NCBI RefSeq assembly: GCF_011378905.1
Contig: NZ_WTPY01000010.1
Location: 1 to 64,000 of the forward strand
Source: Paraglaciecola sp. 20A4
Lineage (GTDB): Bacteria > Pseudomonadota > Gammaproteobacteria > Enterobacterales > Alteromonadaceae
Length of the DNA stretch: 64,000 bases
Direction of reading: 5' to 3'
Position 1 is the stretch's first letter; each line of letters begins with the position of its first letter. The position numbers were made by a program, and so were the translations under genes. Of this stretch, positions 27,767-36,997 are shown piece by piece. The notes beneath the pieces were generated by a model. It was not told where the DNA came from, ran no database searches, and worked only from the letters and a program-made list of their open reading frames with translations.

Positions 27767-27800
27767 AAGTGAAGTGGAGTGGACTGAACTGAACTGAACA
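27767..27800 (-). repeat. Degenerate pentanucleotide tandem repeat
   Basis: Read on the minus strand, this is three TTCAG units, two TCCAC units and one TTCAC unit, all fitting TYCAS. It lies between the intercistronic hairpin and the phosphodiesterase start, 19 bases upstream of the ATG. Slippage here would change leader length or, if an upstream start were used, the reading frame. Confidence 0.6.
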
Positions 27801-27805
27801 TAAAT

Positions 27806-27835
27806 AAACAAGGCGAGCTTAAGCTCGCCTTGTTT
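27806..27835 (-). terminator. Intercistronic 15-bp hairpin after the TonB receptor gene
   Basis: AAACAAGGCGAGCTT is followed directly by its exact complement, a 30-base perfect palindrome. On the minus strand it is 19 bases past the receptor stop and is followed by TATTTATG. It could end most receptor transcripts and let some read into the phosphoesterase genes, or stabilise the receptor mRNA. Confidence 0.7.
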
Positions 27836-27854
27836 TTAGCATTCACACAGCGTT

Positions 27855-30200
27855 TTAGAAACGTGCTTGTGCGTTAAATGCAGCTGTGCGTGGTGCGCCA
27901 ATCCAGGCTGATTGACCTGCAATCCCGCCTAAATAACTTTCATCAAACATATTGTTTACAGTGAAACGTAAATCAATCGATTGAATTCCTTTTATCGGTG
28001 CATCTAAGCTGACACCTGCATAAAAGTCAGTGACTAAATAAGCTTCGGCAACTTGGGTATTCCCCGCATCGATGAAACGATCGTCAACCCATTTAGTTGA
28101 GGCACCGATAAAGTAATTACCACGTGTCCAATCAAGGGATACAACCGCCATGTTTTCAGGAGAACCAAAGACGGTATTACCTTCTGGGAAGTCAATTGAA
28201 CCGTCTGTGTATTGTGAATCATTGTATGTGTAAGAACTATAGACAGATAACTCATCAGTCACATTGAACGACAACGATGCTTCGAAACCAGATGATTCAA
28301 TACCACCTACGTTGACGTAACTACCATTAGTACCAATAAGGTAATCGATGCCATCCGGTGAATCAGGGGCAATAAAGGTTAAACGGTTATCAAACTTAAT
28401 ACTGTAGTAGGTCAAGCTCGCATTAATGTTTTGTGAGACATAACGTAAGCCCACATCAACATTTTCTGCCGTTTCTGGCTCTACTTGGGTCAACGTCGAC
28501 GCATCACGCTCAAGTACGGTATCTTTAATCGCCGCGAAGTTCTCTGCGTAACCCGCGAATACTTCTAAGCCATCAATAGGAGTTTGGGCCACGATACCAC
28601 CAGAAAACAAAGTGTCTGAATCCGAATTCAACTTAGCTTTGTTCGCTGCATCAAAGTTATCTTGGCGCTCTAAGTCGACAAAGAAACGCTTTATGCCTAA
28701 GCGCACACTTGCCCAGCCCATATCGAGCTCGTCTTCTGCGTACACCATCAAGGTTTCAACTGGGAATTCACGTGAATATTGTACCCAGTAAGGGGTATGA
28801 TCAAATTCAAAACTACTACGAGAATCTAAGATTTTATGCCAATCGCGAGACTCTTCGCGGTTGTAATCTTCATACCAAATACCGCCGCGTAACGTGTTAT
28901 CCATGTCATTGATTTGCGTGTACCATGCAAAATCGGCATCAAAACCAAGACGTTCCTTTTGATAATGGGTGTGGCGGTATGAACCAACAGGTATAGCGCC
29001 CTGGGCATAGCAACCTGGGTCATACTCAGGTCCGGCACCACCGTATGGAGCAGTGATGGAGCTTTCACAACCGTCAATAGGGTTAACTGCTAAGCCACTC
29101 GCGTTAACAAATAATAATTGACCTAATGCGCTACCACCATAGACCGTGTTGCCTGAAGTAAGCTCAGAATGCCCAACGCCTTCACCGTCTGCGGTTACGT
29201 CGACGACATACTGCGGTACCCAATCACCGCGACCTTCGTTGTCGTGATAATAAACGTTACCCGATACTTCGAAGTTGTCGGTTTTATAATCGGCACTTAA
29301 ATAAGCAAACATGTTTTCACGCAAACTTGACCAGGCTTGGCGAAAAACCTGATCCACATAAGGAATACCAACCCATTCACCTGATAAACCATCTGACTCT
29401 GGGTTTTGCTCAAATTGCGCTAGGCTAACGCGTTGATAGTTATCTTCATGAACGTCATCCCAAGAGAAATACCCTTTGATATCAACGTCGCTCACCACTG
29501 TCATAAACTTAGCCGCTAAATGATCGCGCTTGTTTTCAGCAGTCTGGGTTACCCAGTCAGTGTTTTCGCTGGTAGATGCACTAAACCATGCATAAGTATC
29601 AGCGGCAATTTCGCCGGTTTCGTAGCGTACGAAATATTTCTGCGCATCAAAACTGCCACCAGAAATACTCACCACCATAGACTCTTCCATGCCTGGGTCG
29701 ATGGTTGTAAAGTTAAGCGTACCGCCTAAGGCTTCGTTTGAACGCGATGCAATATCACCGGTACCTTGAGATACCTCAACACGGCCTAAATTTTCAGTGT
29801 CGATGTAACGGTTAGCCTTCGCACCGCCGCCATAATTTGAGTTACCGTTGGCAATGCCATCAATAGTGATACCGATTTGCTGCTCATCTAGGCTTAATTG
29901 AAAGCCACGAATAGACACAGTTGTTGACCAATCATCAGAGCCAAACGTATCCCCTTCATTGATCAATACGCCGGGTAAATTATCGATAACAGCCAGTGCA
30001 CTGGTTAATGAACTTTGCTGTTTTGCCATCTCATCAGACGTTTGGTTGTTTGCGTAAGAAACGCTTTTACCCACCACTGTGATTTCTTCAATTGCGGCAT
30101 CGTCTGGCGCCTCTTGAGCAACGGCTGAACTGATTAAAGATTGGCTACCTATGGCCATAGCAACGCAAAGTGCTAAGTGTGTTTTAGCGGTCGTTTTCAT
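27855..30200 (-). CDS. TonB-dependent outer-membrane receptor
   Basis: A 781-residue ligand-gated outer-membrane transporter energised by TonB. Signal peptide ends near SSAVAQ, the TonB box is EEITVVG (about 37-43), and the plug domain covers about 55-170 with LPGVLI, SIRGF and GIADGI-type segments. The rest is a 22-strand barrel ending in a terminal Phe (FNAQARF). It resembles FecA/CirA-type receptors, but no siderophore synthesis or iron operon is nearby. With two secreted phosphoesterases behind it, a phosphate-containing organic substrate is the better guess. An operator-like palindrome lies at 30263-30283. Confidence 0.92.
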   Translation of the reverse strand: MKTTAKTHLALCVAMAIGSQSLISSAVAQEAPDDAAIEEITVVGKSVSYANNQTSDEMAKQQSSLTSALAVIDNLPGVLINEGDTFGSDDWSTTVSIRGFQLSLDEQQIGITIDGIANGNSNYGGGAKANRYIDTENLGRVEVSQGTGDIASRSNEALGGTLNFTTIDPGMEESMVVSISGGSFDAQKYFVRYETGEIAADTYAWFSASTSENTDWVTQTAENKRDHLAAKFMTVVSDVDIKGYFSWDDVHEDNYQRVSLAQFEQNPESDGLSGEWVGIPYVDQVFRQAWSSLRENMFAYLSADYKTDNFEVSGNVYYHDNEGRGDWVPQYVVDVTADGEGVGHSELTSGNTVYGGSALGQLLFVNASGLAVNPIDGCESSITAPYGGAGPEYDPGCYAQGAIPVGSYRHTHYQKERLGFDADFAWYTQINDMDNTLRGGIWYEDYNREESRDWHKILDSRSSFEFDHTPYWVQYSREFPVETLMVYAEDELDMGWASVRLGIKRFFVDLERQDNFDAANKAKLNSDSDTLFSGGIVAQTPIDGLEVFAGYAENFAAIKDTVLERDASTLTQVEPETAENVDVGLRYVSQNINASLTYYSIKFDNRLTFIAPDSPDGIDYLIGTNGSYVNVGGIESSGFEASLSFNVTDELSVYSSYTYNDSQYTDGSIDFPEGNTVFGSPENMAVVSLDWTRGNYFIGASTKWVDDRFIDAGNTQVAEAYLVTDFYAGVSLDAPIKGIQSIDLRFTVNNMFDESYLGGIAGQSAWIGAPRTAAFNAQARF

Positions 30201-30566
30201 GTGTGTGTATTCTCTTAGGATTATAAAGACCGCAACAATGTGACGACTTACCGTTACAGTTTAAGTGCAAAAATGTTGCACTTTTATGAAGTCGTAAACG
30301 TCTGGAATTGTAAAAAAAAGAGAAATATTACTATTGAAAAATAAACGACGACTCAGAAATTACATATGTTAATGGAGTGTTTTTTTACACTACTAGGCAA
30401 GCGGTATTTCTTCATTTGGAAGACAAATGAAGGTGATAGGAGTATCGGTAACGTATAGGTCTTGTACATGCAGTAACCACGTACAGAGAGTTCGATGTGA
30501 TCTGCTAACCTTGCTTAGTCTTTGGGTACAAAAGCAAGGTATCTCAGTATCATGAGCAAAGCAGGC
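30201..30566. other. Upstream region of the TonB receptor with three palindromes
   Basis: About 365 bases without a supported ORF. Besides the 30263-30283 palindrome it holds CTTCATTTG (30410-30418) with CAAATGAAG (30424-30432), and ACCTTGCTT (30508-30516) with AAGCAAGGT (30532-30540), both perfect 9-bp repeats. The last lies 27 bases past the djlA stop and may be its 3' hairpin, though no T-run follows. Confidence 0.5.
30263..30283. promoter_or_regulatory. Operator-like 21-base palindrome upstream of the TonB receptor
   Basis: AAGTGCAA and TTGCACTT form a perfect 8+8 dyad around a 5-base spacer, 63-83 bases upstream of the receptor start. Geometry suits a homodimeric repressor or activator site. 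It does not match Fur, and I found no convincing Pho box. Confidence 0.45.
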
Positions 30567-31430
30567 TTAGCGCATCCCGCGTTTTTCTTTGACCATCTCA
30601 TAAGCGGCCTGTATGTCTTGGGCCTTGTTCTTTGCCAGCTCTAACGCCTGCTTAGGTAAACCTTTTGAAACCAGTTTATCCGGATGATTTTCACTCATAA
30701 GCTTACGATAAGCTTTCTTAACCGCTTTATCATCATCTGACTCGCTAACACCCAAAATCTGGTAGGCATCATTTAATGACTGCTGAGTAGAATAAGTGGA
30801 TTGACTGCCTTGTTGTCCGCGGCCACGCTGGGATGAATGCGCCCCAGAACGTTGCCCTCCGCGTTGACGAAAACGTAACTCAGCTTCGTAAACGGATAGC
30901 AAATACAGTAATTCACTTTGCTTGAAACCGAGATGAAGTGCTGCAGTCTCCAGTACTTTTTGCTCTGCTTTGTCCATACGGCCATCGACGTAGGCAGCTT
31001 GGATCAAGATTTCGATAAAGACTTGCATAATATCCCGGCGGCCATGGCATGACTCTTTGAGTTCTAGCAGAATTTCGCGTAGGGCAAAATCAGCTTCTTT
31101 GCCTTCACGAAATGCTTGCTGAGCTTCTTTTCGTGTATCGCCTTCTAACCCCATTTGATCCATCAAGGCGCTGGCCATTTTTATCTCGACATCGCTTACC
31201 TTGCCGTCAGCTTTGGCAATATGTCCCATAACCGAGAACAAAGCGTGGAAGAATATCGCTTGCTTCTTAAAATCGTCCTGACTGGTGAAAAAACCGCTAA
31301 AACCACCCATTTGATTAAAGTCTTGGCTATAGCCTTTGTCGAACATATGCCCAACCACAAAGCCTAATATTGCTCCGGGGATACGTCCGAACATAAAACC
31401 AAAAATGGTGCCTAAAATCTTGCCGATCAT
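30567..31430 (-). CDS. djlA: Membrane-anchored DnaJ-like co-chaperone DjlA
   Basis: A co-chaperone that stimulates DnaK ATPase from the cytoplasmic face of the inner membrane. The 287-residue protein has the glycine-rich transmembrane helix (GTIFGFMFGRIPGAILGFVVG), a TerB-like helical domain (about 55-165), a Gln/Ser/Gly-rich linker (about 188-217) and a C-terminal J domain with HPDKL. This is the full DjlA architecture. It follows amgK-murU on the same strand, 53 bases after murU. Confidence 0.94.
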   Translation of the reverse strand: MIGKILGTIFGFMFGRIPGAILGFVVGHMFDKGYSQDFNQMGGFSGFFTSQDDFKKQAIFFHALFSVMGHIAKADGKVSDVEIKMASALMDQMGLEGDTRKEAQQAFREGKEADFALREILLELKESCHGRRDIMQVFIEILIQAAYVDGRMDKAEQKVLETAALHLGFKQSELLYLLSVYEAELRFRQRGGQRSGAHSSQRGRGQQGSQSTYSTQQSLNDAYQILGVSESDDDKAVKKAYRKLMSENHPDKLVSKGLPKQALELAKNKAQDIQAAYEMVKEKRGMR

Positions 31431-31482
31431 TGTCTACCCTGTGTTTAAATTAATATGACTGCGTTGTGTTATTTCAATTGTG

Positions 31483-32196
31483 CTAGTTTAATTGCGCTAA
31501 TCGTTGGGGGGTACCTATATCAATCCAAGTACCTTGGTATAAAGCGCCGGTGACTCGCTTTTGGGCCATAGCATCGATTAATACTGGCGCCAAGCGCAAC
31601 TTGCCTTGTGGTAAATGACTAAACAATACACTGCTGTATATTCCAATCCCGCTAAAGGTGTATTTTGTCGCGTTAATGCTCTTGGGGATCTGCTTGAAAA
31701 CGTGTTGGTCTTGCAAATAAAAATCGCCATCTCTGTTGTGTGGGGGGTTAGGAACTAAAATCAAGTGGGCAAGCAACGATGTATTCCCCTGACAGGAAAT
31801 TTTTAATGGGGTGTTAGCAAGTATGTGAGCAAATGAAATGTCAGTGAAAACATCCCCATTTATCACTAAAAAATGGCTTTCGTTATGGGATGGGCCTAAA
31901 AGAGGCAACGCATGAATTATGCCCCCAGCTGTTTCTAATGCAGTCTCCTCCTTCGAATACAGTATGTCTAAATTGTATCGACTGCCATCTCCTAAGCGCT
32001 GTATTAATTGCTCGCCTAACCAAGCATGGTTTATCACTACTCGTTCGATACCTGCGGCAGCTAATCGCTCCAAATGGTACTCAATTAGTGCTTTACCCTT
32101 GACCTCTAACAACGGTTTCGGGGTGACGTCGGTTAACGGGCGCATCCGCTCCCCGCGCCCAGCAGCTAATATCATGGCGGTATTGATTTGTTTCAT
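31483..32196 (-). CDS. murU: N-acetylmuramate alpha-1-phosphate uridylyltransferase
   Basis: Converts MurNAc-1-phosphate and UTP to UDP-MurNAc in the cytoplasmic peptidoglycan recycling route. The 237-residue nucleotidyltransferase has the sugar-nucleotide loop MILAAGRGERMRPLTDVTPKPLL, KEETALETAGGI, INGDVF, and WIDIGTPQRL near the C-terminus. It lies 34 bases after amgK, its pathway partner. The pair bypasses MurA and MurB, a route that lowers sensitivity to fosfomycin in bacteria where it was studied. Confidence 0.92.
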   Translation of the reverse strand: MKQINTAMILAAGRGERMRPLTDVTPKPLLEVKGKALIEYHLERLAAAGIERVVINHAWLGEQLIQRLGDGSRYNLDILYSKEETALETAGGIIHALPLLGPSHNESHFLVINGDVFTDISFAHILANTPLKISCQGNTSLLAHLILVPNPPHNRDGDFYLQDQHVFKQIPKSINATKYTFSGIGIYSSVLFSHLPQGKLRLAPVLIDAMAQKRVTGALYQGTWIDIGTPQRLAQLN

Positions 32197-32230
32197 CGAA
32201 ACTTACCTTTATTCAGCACACTTCATCGAC

Positions 32231-33268
32231 TTACCCTTTGCCACCGGCAAGGGATACAATTTTTGTTTTTTCTGAATTCTGGCTAGCGAGTACATGGGGT
32301 AAAACGTCTTGCTCAATAAAGTCTGAGAAGGCACTTAATTGTGGGTACAATCTGCCAATATCAACTAAATAACCAAGCGTACGCGGAATATCGCCCAAAT
32401 AGTCACTCTTACCGTCACGATGATGCAAGCGAGCAAAGATGCCGCTGGCTTTAATATGGCGCTGCATACCGGTTAAGTCAAACCAACGGGTAAATTGCGC
32501 AAGTGGATAGTGTGCATAGAATTGACCGTGAAATGCTTGCAACCAATCACTTACCCACTCATCAGGCCAGCGACGATAACAATCTCGTAACAAGGAAACG
32601 GCATCATAGGTAATGGGACCCACTACAGCGTCTTGAAAATCGATGACACCAATTTCATCATTAACTAACATCATCAAATTACGTGAATGAAAGTCACGAT
32701 GCACACCTACTTTAGGTTGCTCGAAAAAATTGTCGGCAAGTACATTGAACGTATCAGATAGTAACGCCTGTTGCGTGGTCGTGATCGTTAGCGCTAAATG
32801 CACATTGAGCAGCCATTGGGTAAAGATTTCAAACTCCGCACTAAAAAGTTTGTGGTCATAGATTGGTAAAGGTGCTTGAGATGTAGCCACACATTGCTGT
32901 ACCTTTGGCAAAAGTGCCAATGCTTGTGGGTAAAGTCGGTGGCAACTTTTTTCGTTCAGGCGATGGGCTAATTGCACATCACCAAAATCGTTGAGGCAAT
33001 AAAAGCCTAAATCGTGATCAGCGGCCAATATGTCAGGCACTTTTAATCCATTGGCTGCAAGTAACTCAGCGACTAACGCGAATTTATGGCTATCTTCAAA
33101 TTTTGGTGGGGCATCGACCGCAATGATGGTATGCCCTTCAAAGGTAAAGCGAAAATAACGCCTAAAGCTGGCATCACCGTAAACCATGTGTAATTGTTGA
33201 CACAAAAAAGGTGTGGAATGATTAATCCAATCCATCAATTGTGCTTGTCTTTGTGCCAATGGGCTCAC
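32231..33268 (-). CDS. amgK: N-acetylmuramate/N-acetylglucosamine kinase
   Basis: Phosphorylates MurNAc (and GlcNAc) at the anomeric position, feeding MurU. The 345-residue protein has the aminoglycoside phosphotransferase fold: a nucleotide-binding start (YGDASFRRYFRF), the catalytic loop GVHRDFHSRNLM and the metal motif GVIDFQDAVVGP. It is divergent from lptD, the arrangement seen in pseudomonads and other gammaproteobacteria, which supports the specific assignment over a generic phosphotransferase. Confidence 0.92.
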   Translation of the reverse strand: MSPLAQRQAQLMDWINHSTPFLCQQLHMVYGDASFRRYFRFTFEGHTIIAVDAPPKFEDSHKFALVAELLAANGLKVPDILAADHDLGFYCLNDFGDVQLAHRLNEKSCHRLYPQALALLPKVQQCVATSQAPLPIYDHKLFSAEFEIFTQWLLNVHLALTITTTQQALLSDTFNVLADNFFEQPKVGVHRDFHSRNLMMLVNDEIGVIDFQDAVVGPITYDAVSLLRDCYRRWPDEWVSDWLQAFHGQFYAHYPLAQFTRWFDLTGMQRHIKASGIFARLHHRDGKSDYLGDIPRTLGYLVDIGRLYPQLSAFSDFIEQDVLPHVLASQNSEKTKIVSLAGGKG

Positions 33269-33422
33269 TTAGGACCTCGTGTTGGGGTATTATTTGACAG
33301 CGAAGAATGGCGAAATCTAGCTTTTTTTGCAAGTTTACTAGTAAATCTGTGCGAAACCCTTAAAATTGGAGCTTAACTCCCATGACTTTAACCATTATCA
33401 GGCTGCCTTTTTACCCTACCGT

Positions 33423-35630
33423 ATGAAAATTAAGCAACCTCTTTACGTGCTCTTTCTCTCAGTCGGCTCGCTTAGCGCTGTAGCCCAAGAAACATGCCCA
33501 GCACCCAAAAATACTTTCGTGGTAGAGAAACGTCTGCCTAACGGACAAATTCAAGTTATATCTAATATGACCTCAATACAGCAAGATAATTTTGCAGAAT
33601 TCGAGGGTAATGTAGAAATATTATCGCAAGACTCACAAATTATTGCCAACAAAGCGCGAATCAATCGCACCACTCAGCAATTAATTGCATCTGGGGATGT
33701 GACCTATCAAACCCCTCAATTGAGTGTCACCAGCCAGAAGGTCCTGCTCAATACACAAAATAATCGTATGGAAATTGCTGACACCCAATACGAATTCACC
33801 ACAATGAATGCCAGAGGTCAGGCCGAACTATTAGTTGTCGATCAAACTCAGGGAATAGAACTCAATGGGGTGACCTTTTCTACTTGCCCAAAGGGTGACG
33901 AAGATTGGTTGGTGCATGCCGATAGCATTAAAGTAAAGCCTGATGAAACTCGAGGTGTTGCACGCAATGCTTTTTTCTATGTGCAAGATATCCCTATCTT
34001 TTATCTGCCGTATTATTCATTTCCGGTGACTGATGCCCGTGAAACTGGCTTGTTATTTCCTCAAATCAGCAGTAGCAGTAGTAATGGATTTGACTTTGAG
34101 CAACCTTATTATTTAAATCTTGATCCCCAGTATGATGCTACGATAAGCCCTAGATATATGAGTAATCGAGGCTTGCAGCTAAAAACAGAGTTTCGTTATT
34201 TGACGGAACAAAATAGTGGCCAAATTGATGTTGAATACTTGGCCAATGATTCTGATAGTTCCACTGGTGAAGATCGTTACTTTTATCGTCTTGTTCACAA
34301 AGGTGCTTTATCGGAAGACTGGCAAGTCAACGTAGATTTCAATGGCATTAGCGACGACAACTACATATCTGACCTTGGATCCGATTATTACAGCTCAGCG
34401 GATACACATCTGTATCGCACCCTAGGACTACATTATTACTCAGATGCATTAAACATGAGCCTGCAACTGAGGGATTTCGAAATCTTAGGCGACCACGACG
34501 ACACCTACCGAGCGTTACCCGAGCTGAAGTTAGATTACCAAACCGACCTACCGGCAGGATTCCAATTCGATATACATTCTGAATTAGCCAGATTTGATAA
34601 CGCTAACGGCACTAGTCCTAAAGCAACTCGAGCGCACATAGCCCCTACCCTTAGTTTTCCTTATGAAAACAGTTGGGGTGAATTTTTAGCCGAAACGTCT
34701 ATTATGCATACGGTTTATCGTCAGGAAGATATTGAAGAAACGGCATTAGCCCGCAATGCTTCACGCACCTTGGGGCAGGCCAAGTTATATGGCGCTTTAA
34801 TATTTGAACGCGATGGAAATTGGCTTGGTAGTGATGTTACCCAAACGCTAGAACCACGAGTTCAATATCTGTATACCAGCTTTGAAGACCAATCTGATAT
34901 TGGTTTATATGATACTACTCGCTTATTTAATGACTTCGCAGGTTTATTCAGAGGTCAGGAGTTTACTGGGCTAGACCGCATAAGTGATAAGAATCAAGTG
35001 ACCTTCGGGGTCACTTCGCGAATAATAGATAAAGATAATAGGGAACAATTTAAACTTAGCTTAGGTCAGATTTTCTATCTTGAAGACAACAAAGTGACTG
35101 CAGCAAGTAAAGAAGACGACCGTTCTGCCTTAGCCGCAGAGTTAGATTGGCGTATTGGCAGTAAGTGGTCAGCCCACACTGAAGCACAAGTATCCACTCA
35201 AACTGACAAAATTGAGCGCAGCAGTGTTGGCCTTGAATATCGGCTCGCACATGACAAAATGGTGCAAATTAGCCATCGTTATGTTCGCGATTTATCCGGT
35301 GAAAAAATCAGTCAAATGGGGTTAACGGCAAGCTGGCCAATAACACAGGATTGGTATTGGGTTGGGCGTTGGTACAGAGATATGGACCGTCACCGCACAA
35401 TTGAAAGCTATACAGGATTGCAATATGAGTCTTGTTGTTGGGCACTGCGTATAGTCGCTCAGCGTCAGTTAACGAGTCGTTTTGATGATAATGGTTTGCA
35501 AAGCACGGATGAGTTTGATTCGGGTATCGCGGTGCAATTCTTGTTTAAAGGAATTGGTGGCGATAGTTCAGGGCGCGATATGTTAGAAGATGGATTGTTC
35601 GGCTATCGACAGCCTTATCTGTTAGATTAG
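33423..35630 (+). CDS. lptD: LPS-assembly outer-membrane protein LptD
   Basis: With LptE, inserts lipopolysaccharide into the outer leaflet. The 735-residue protein starts at the ATG at 33423, where the signal peptide (MKIKQPLYVLFLSVGSLSA) begins; the longer frame adds 19 unlikely residues. The N-terminal beta-jellyroll (OstA-like, about 55-165) is followed by the barrel. Cys residues for the native disulfides are present: one just after the signal (ETCPAP), one in STCPKGDEDW, and the CC pair near the C-terminus (ESCCWALR). First gene of the lptD-surA-pdxA-rsmA-apaG-apaH cluster. Confidence 0.95.
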   Translation: MKIKQPLYVLFLSVGSLSAVAQETCPAPKNTFVVEKRLPNGQIQVISNMTSIQQDNFAEFEGNVEILSQDSQIIANKARINRTTQQLIASGDVTYQTPQLSVTSQKVLLNTQNNRMEIADTQYEFTTMNARGQAELLVVDQTQGIELNGVTFSTCPKGDEDWLVHADSIKVKPDETRGVARNAFFYVQDIPIFYLPYYSFPVTDARETGLLFPQISSSSSNGFDFEQPYYLNLDPQYDATISPRYMSNRGLQLKTEFRYLTEQNSGQIDVEYLANDSDSSTGEDRYFYRLVHKGALSEDWQVNVDFNGISDDNYISDLGSDYYSSADTHLYRTLGLHYYSDALNMSLQLRDFEILGDHDDTYRALPELKLDYQTDLPAGFQFDIHSELARFDNANGTSPKATRAHIAPTLSFPYENSWGEFLAETSIMHTVYRQEDIEETALARNASRTLGQAKLYGALIFERDGNWLGSDVTQTLEPRVQYLYTSFEDQSDIGLYDTTRLFNDFAGLFRGQEFTGLDRISDKNQVTFGVTSRIIDKDNREQFKLSLGQIFYLEDNKVTAASKEDDRSALAAELDWRIGSKWSAHTEAQVSTQTDKIERSSVGLEYRLAHDKMVQISHRYVRDLSGEKISQMGLTASWPITQDWYWVGRWYRDMDRHRTIESYTGLQYESCCWALRIVAQRQLTSRFDDNGLQSTDEFDSGIAVQFLFKGIGGDSSGRDMLEDGLFGYRQPYLLD

Positions 35631-35698
35631 CCCCAAGCACAATAAAAATATAACCCAAACACCTAGGTGTAAATTTAAATTAATAAGTAACCTTAAAT

Positions 35699-36994
35699 AT
35701 GAAATTAACTGTAGTCACCTTTGCCCTTTTGGCATTTATTTCGTTAAACACGTTCGCTAAGCAAACACGCTTGGATAACGTCGCAGTCATCGTCGATCAA
35801 GGTGTTGTTCTTGAGAGTCAAATTGATGAATTAGTCAGTACCGTAAAACGTAACGCATTAACTAACAATCAAACCCTGCCTTCAGACAAAGTGTTGCGTA
35901 CGCAAGCAATTGAACGTTTGATTGTTGATAGCCTTCAAAGCCAAATGGCCGAACGTATGGGCATTCAAATTAGTGATCCGCAACTCGATCAAACCATCGA
36001 TAATATTGCCAGAGAAGACGGCATGAGTGTTGACCAAATGCGTCAGAAGCTCGCATCTGAAGGCGTGGCGTATGAAGTTTATCGCGAACAAGTGCGAAAA
36101 GAGCTCATTACGGGTGAGGTTCGCCGCGCCAATGTTCGTCGTCGTGTATATATTACCCCACAGGAAATTAGTAATTTGGTTAAGCTCATCGATGAGCAAG
36201 GCGGTCAACAAGCTGAATACCATTTAGGCCATATCCTTATTGGATTCCCGCCAGACCCGACAGATGAAGACGTTAATAAATCCAAAGAAACGGCCACCAA
36301 AGTGTTGGAGTTACTCAATAATGGTTCTGAATTTGGCAAAATAGCGACGGCTTCTTCATCTGGATCTAAAGCCCTTGAAGGCGGTGATTTAGGTTGGATG
36401 AACATCAACTCAATGCCAACGCTTTTTGCTGAAGCCGTACAAGGTAAAAGCAAAGATGAGCTTATAGGTCCTATTCGCAGCGGTGCTGGTTTTCACGTGT
36501 TGAAAATTCTAGATGTGCGTGGGATCGAAAAAGTCGAAGTCACAGAGCTCAATGCTCGTCATATTCTGATTAAACCTTCGGTTATATTGAGCGATGAGAA
36601 AGCAGAAAAAATGCTCAAAGAATTCAGAAAAGAAATTATTGCTGGTGAAGCAGACTTTGCAGAATTAGCCAAAGAGCACTCCGCAGACCCTGGTTCTGCC
36701 TTGCGCGGTGGTGAATTAGGTTGGTCAGATCCTAATAAATATGTACCTGAATTCAGGGATACCTTGCAGACACTGGAAGTAGACGAAATAAGTCAACCGA
36801 TTCGCACAGTTCACGGTTGGCATCTAATGCAACTTACAGGCAAACGCGTAAAAGACGCTACGGAAAATCTTAAAGAAGATAAAGCCTATCAGTTGCTCTT
36901 CCAACGTAAATTCGCTGAAGAAACGGAAGCATGGTTAAAAGAAATGCGTGATAGTGCTTATGTTGAATTGCTTGATAAAAAAGACAATAGCTAG
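35699..36994 (+). CDS. surA: Periplasmic chaperone and peptidyl-prolyl isomerase SurA
   Basis: Carries unfolded outer-membrane proteins, LptD included, to the Bam complex. The 431-residue protein has a signal peptide ending in NTFA, an N-terminal chaperone module, two parvulin domains (about 173-275 and 284-385) with AEYHLGHILI and ELNARHILIKP openings, and a C-terminal helix. It is 68 bases after lptD and 3 bases before pdxA. Confidence 0.95.
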   Translation: MKLTVVTFALLAFISLNTFAKQTRLDNVAVIVDQGVVLESQIDELVSTVKRNALTNNQTLPSDKVLRTQAIERLIVDSLQSQMAERMGIQISDPQLDQTIDNIAREDGMSVDQMRQKLASEGVAYEVYREQVRKELITGEVRRANVRRRVYITPQEISNLVKLIDEQGGQQAEYHLGHILIGFPPDPTDEDVNKSKETATKVLELLNNGSEFGKIATASSSGSKALEGGDLGWMNINSMPTLFAEAVQGKSKDELIGPIRSGAGFHVLKILDVRGIEKVEVTELNARHILIKPSVILSDEKAEKMLKEFRKEIIAGEADFAELAKEHSADPGSALRGGELGWSDPNKYVPEFRDTLQTLEVDEISQPIRTVHGWHLMQLTGKRVKDATENLKEDKAYQLLFQRKFAEETEAWLKEMRDSAYVELLDKKDNS

Positions 36995-36997
36995 TTT

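Noticed and set aside
30201-30300. Possible Pho box upstream of the TonB receptor
   Set aside because: CTGTAAC and TCGTCAC occur, but their spacing and sequence do not fit the 11-base direct-repeat pattern.
33268-33423. Sigma-E promoter upstream of lptD
   Set aside because: GGAGCTT resembles the -35 box but no suitable -10 box follows at 15-17 bases.
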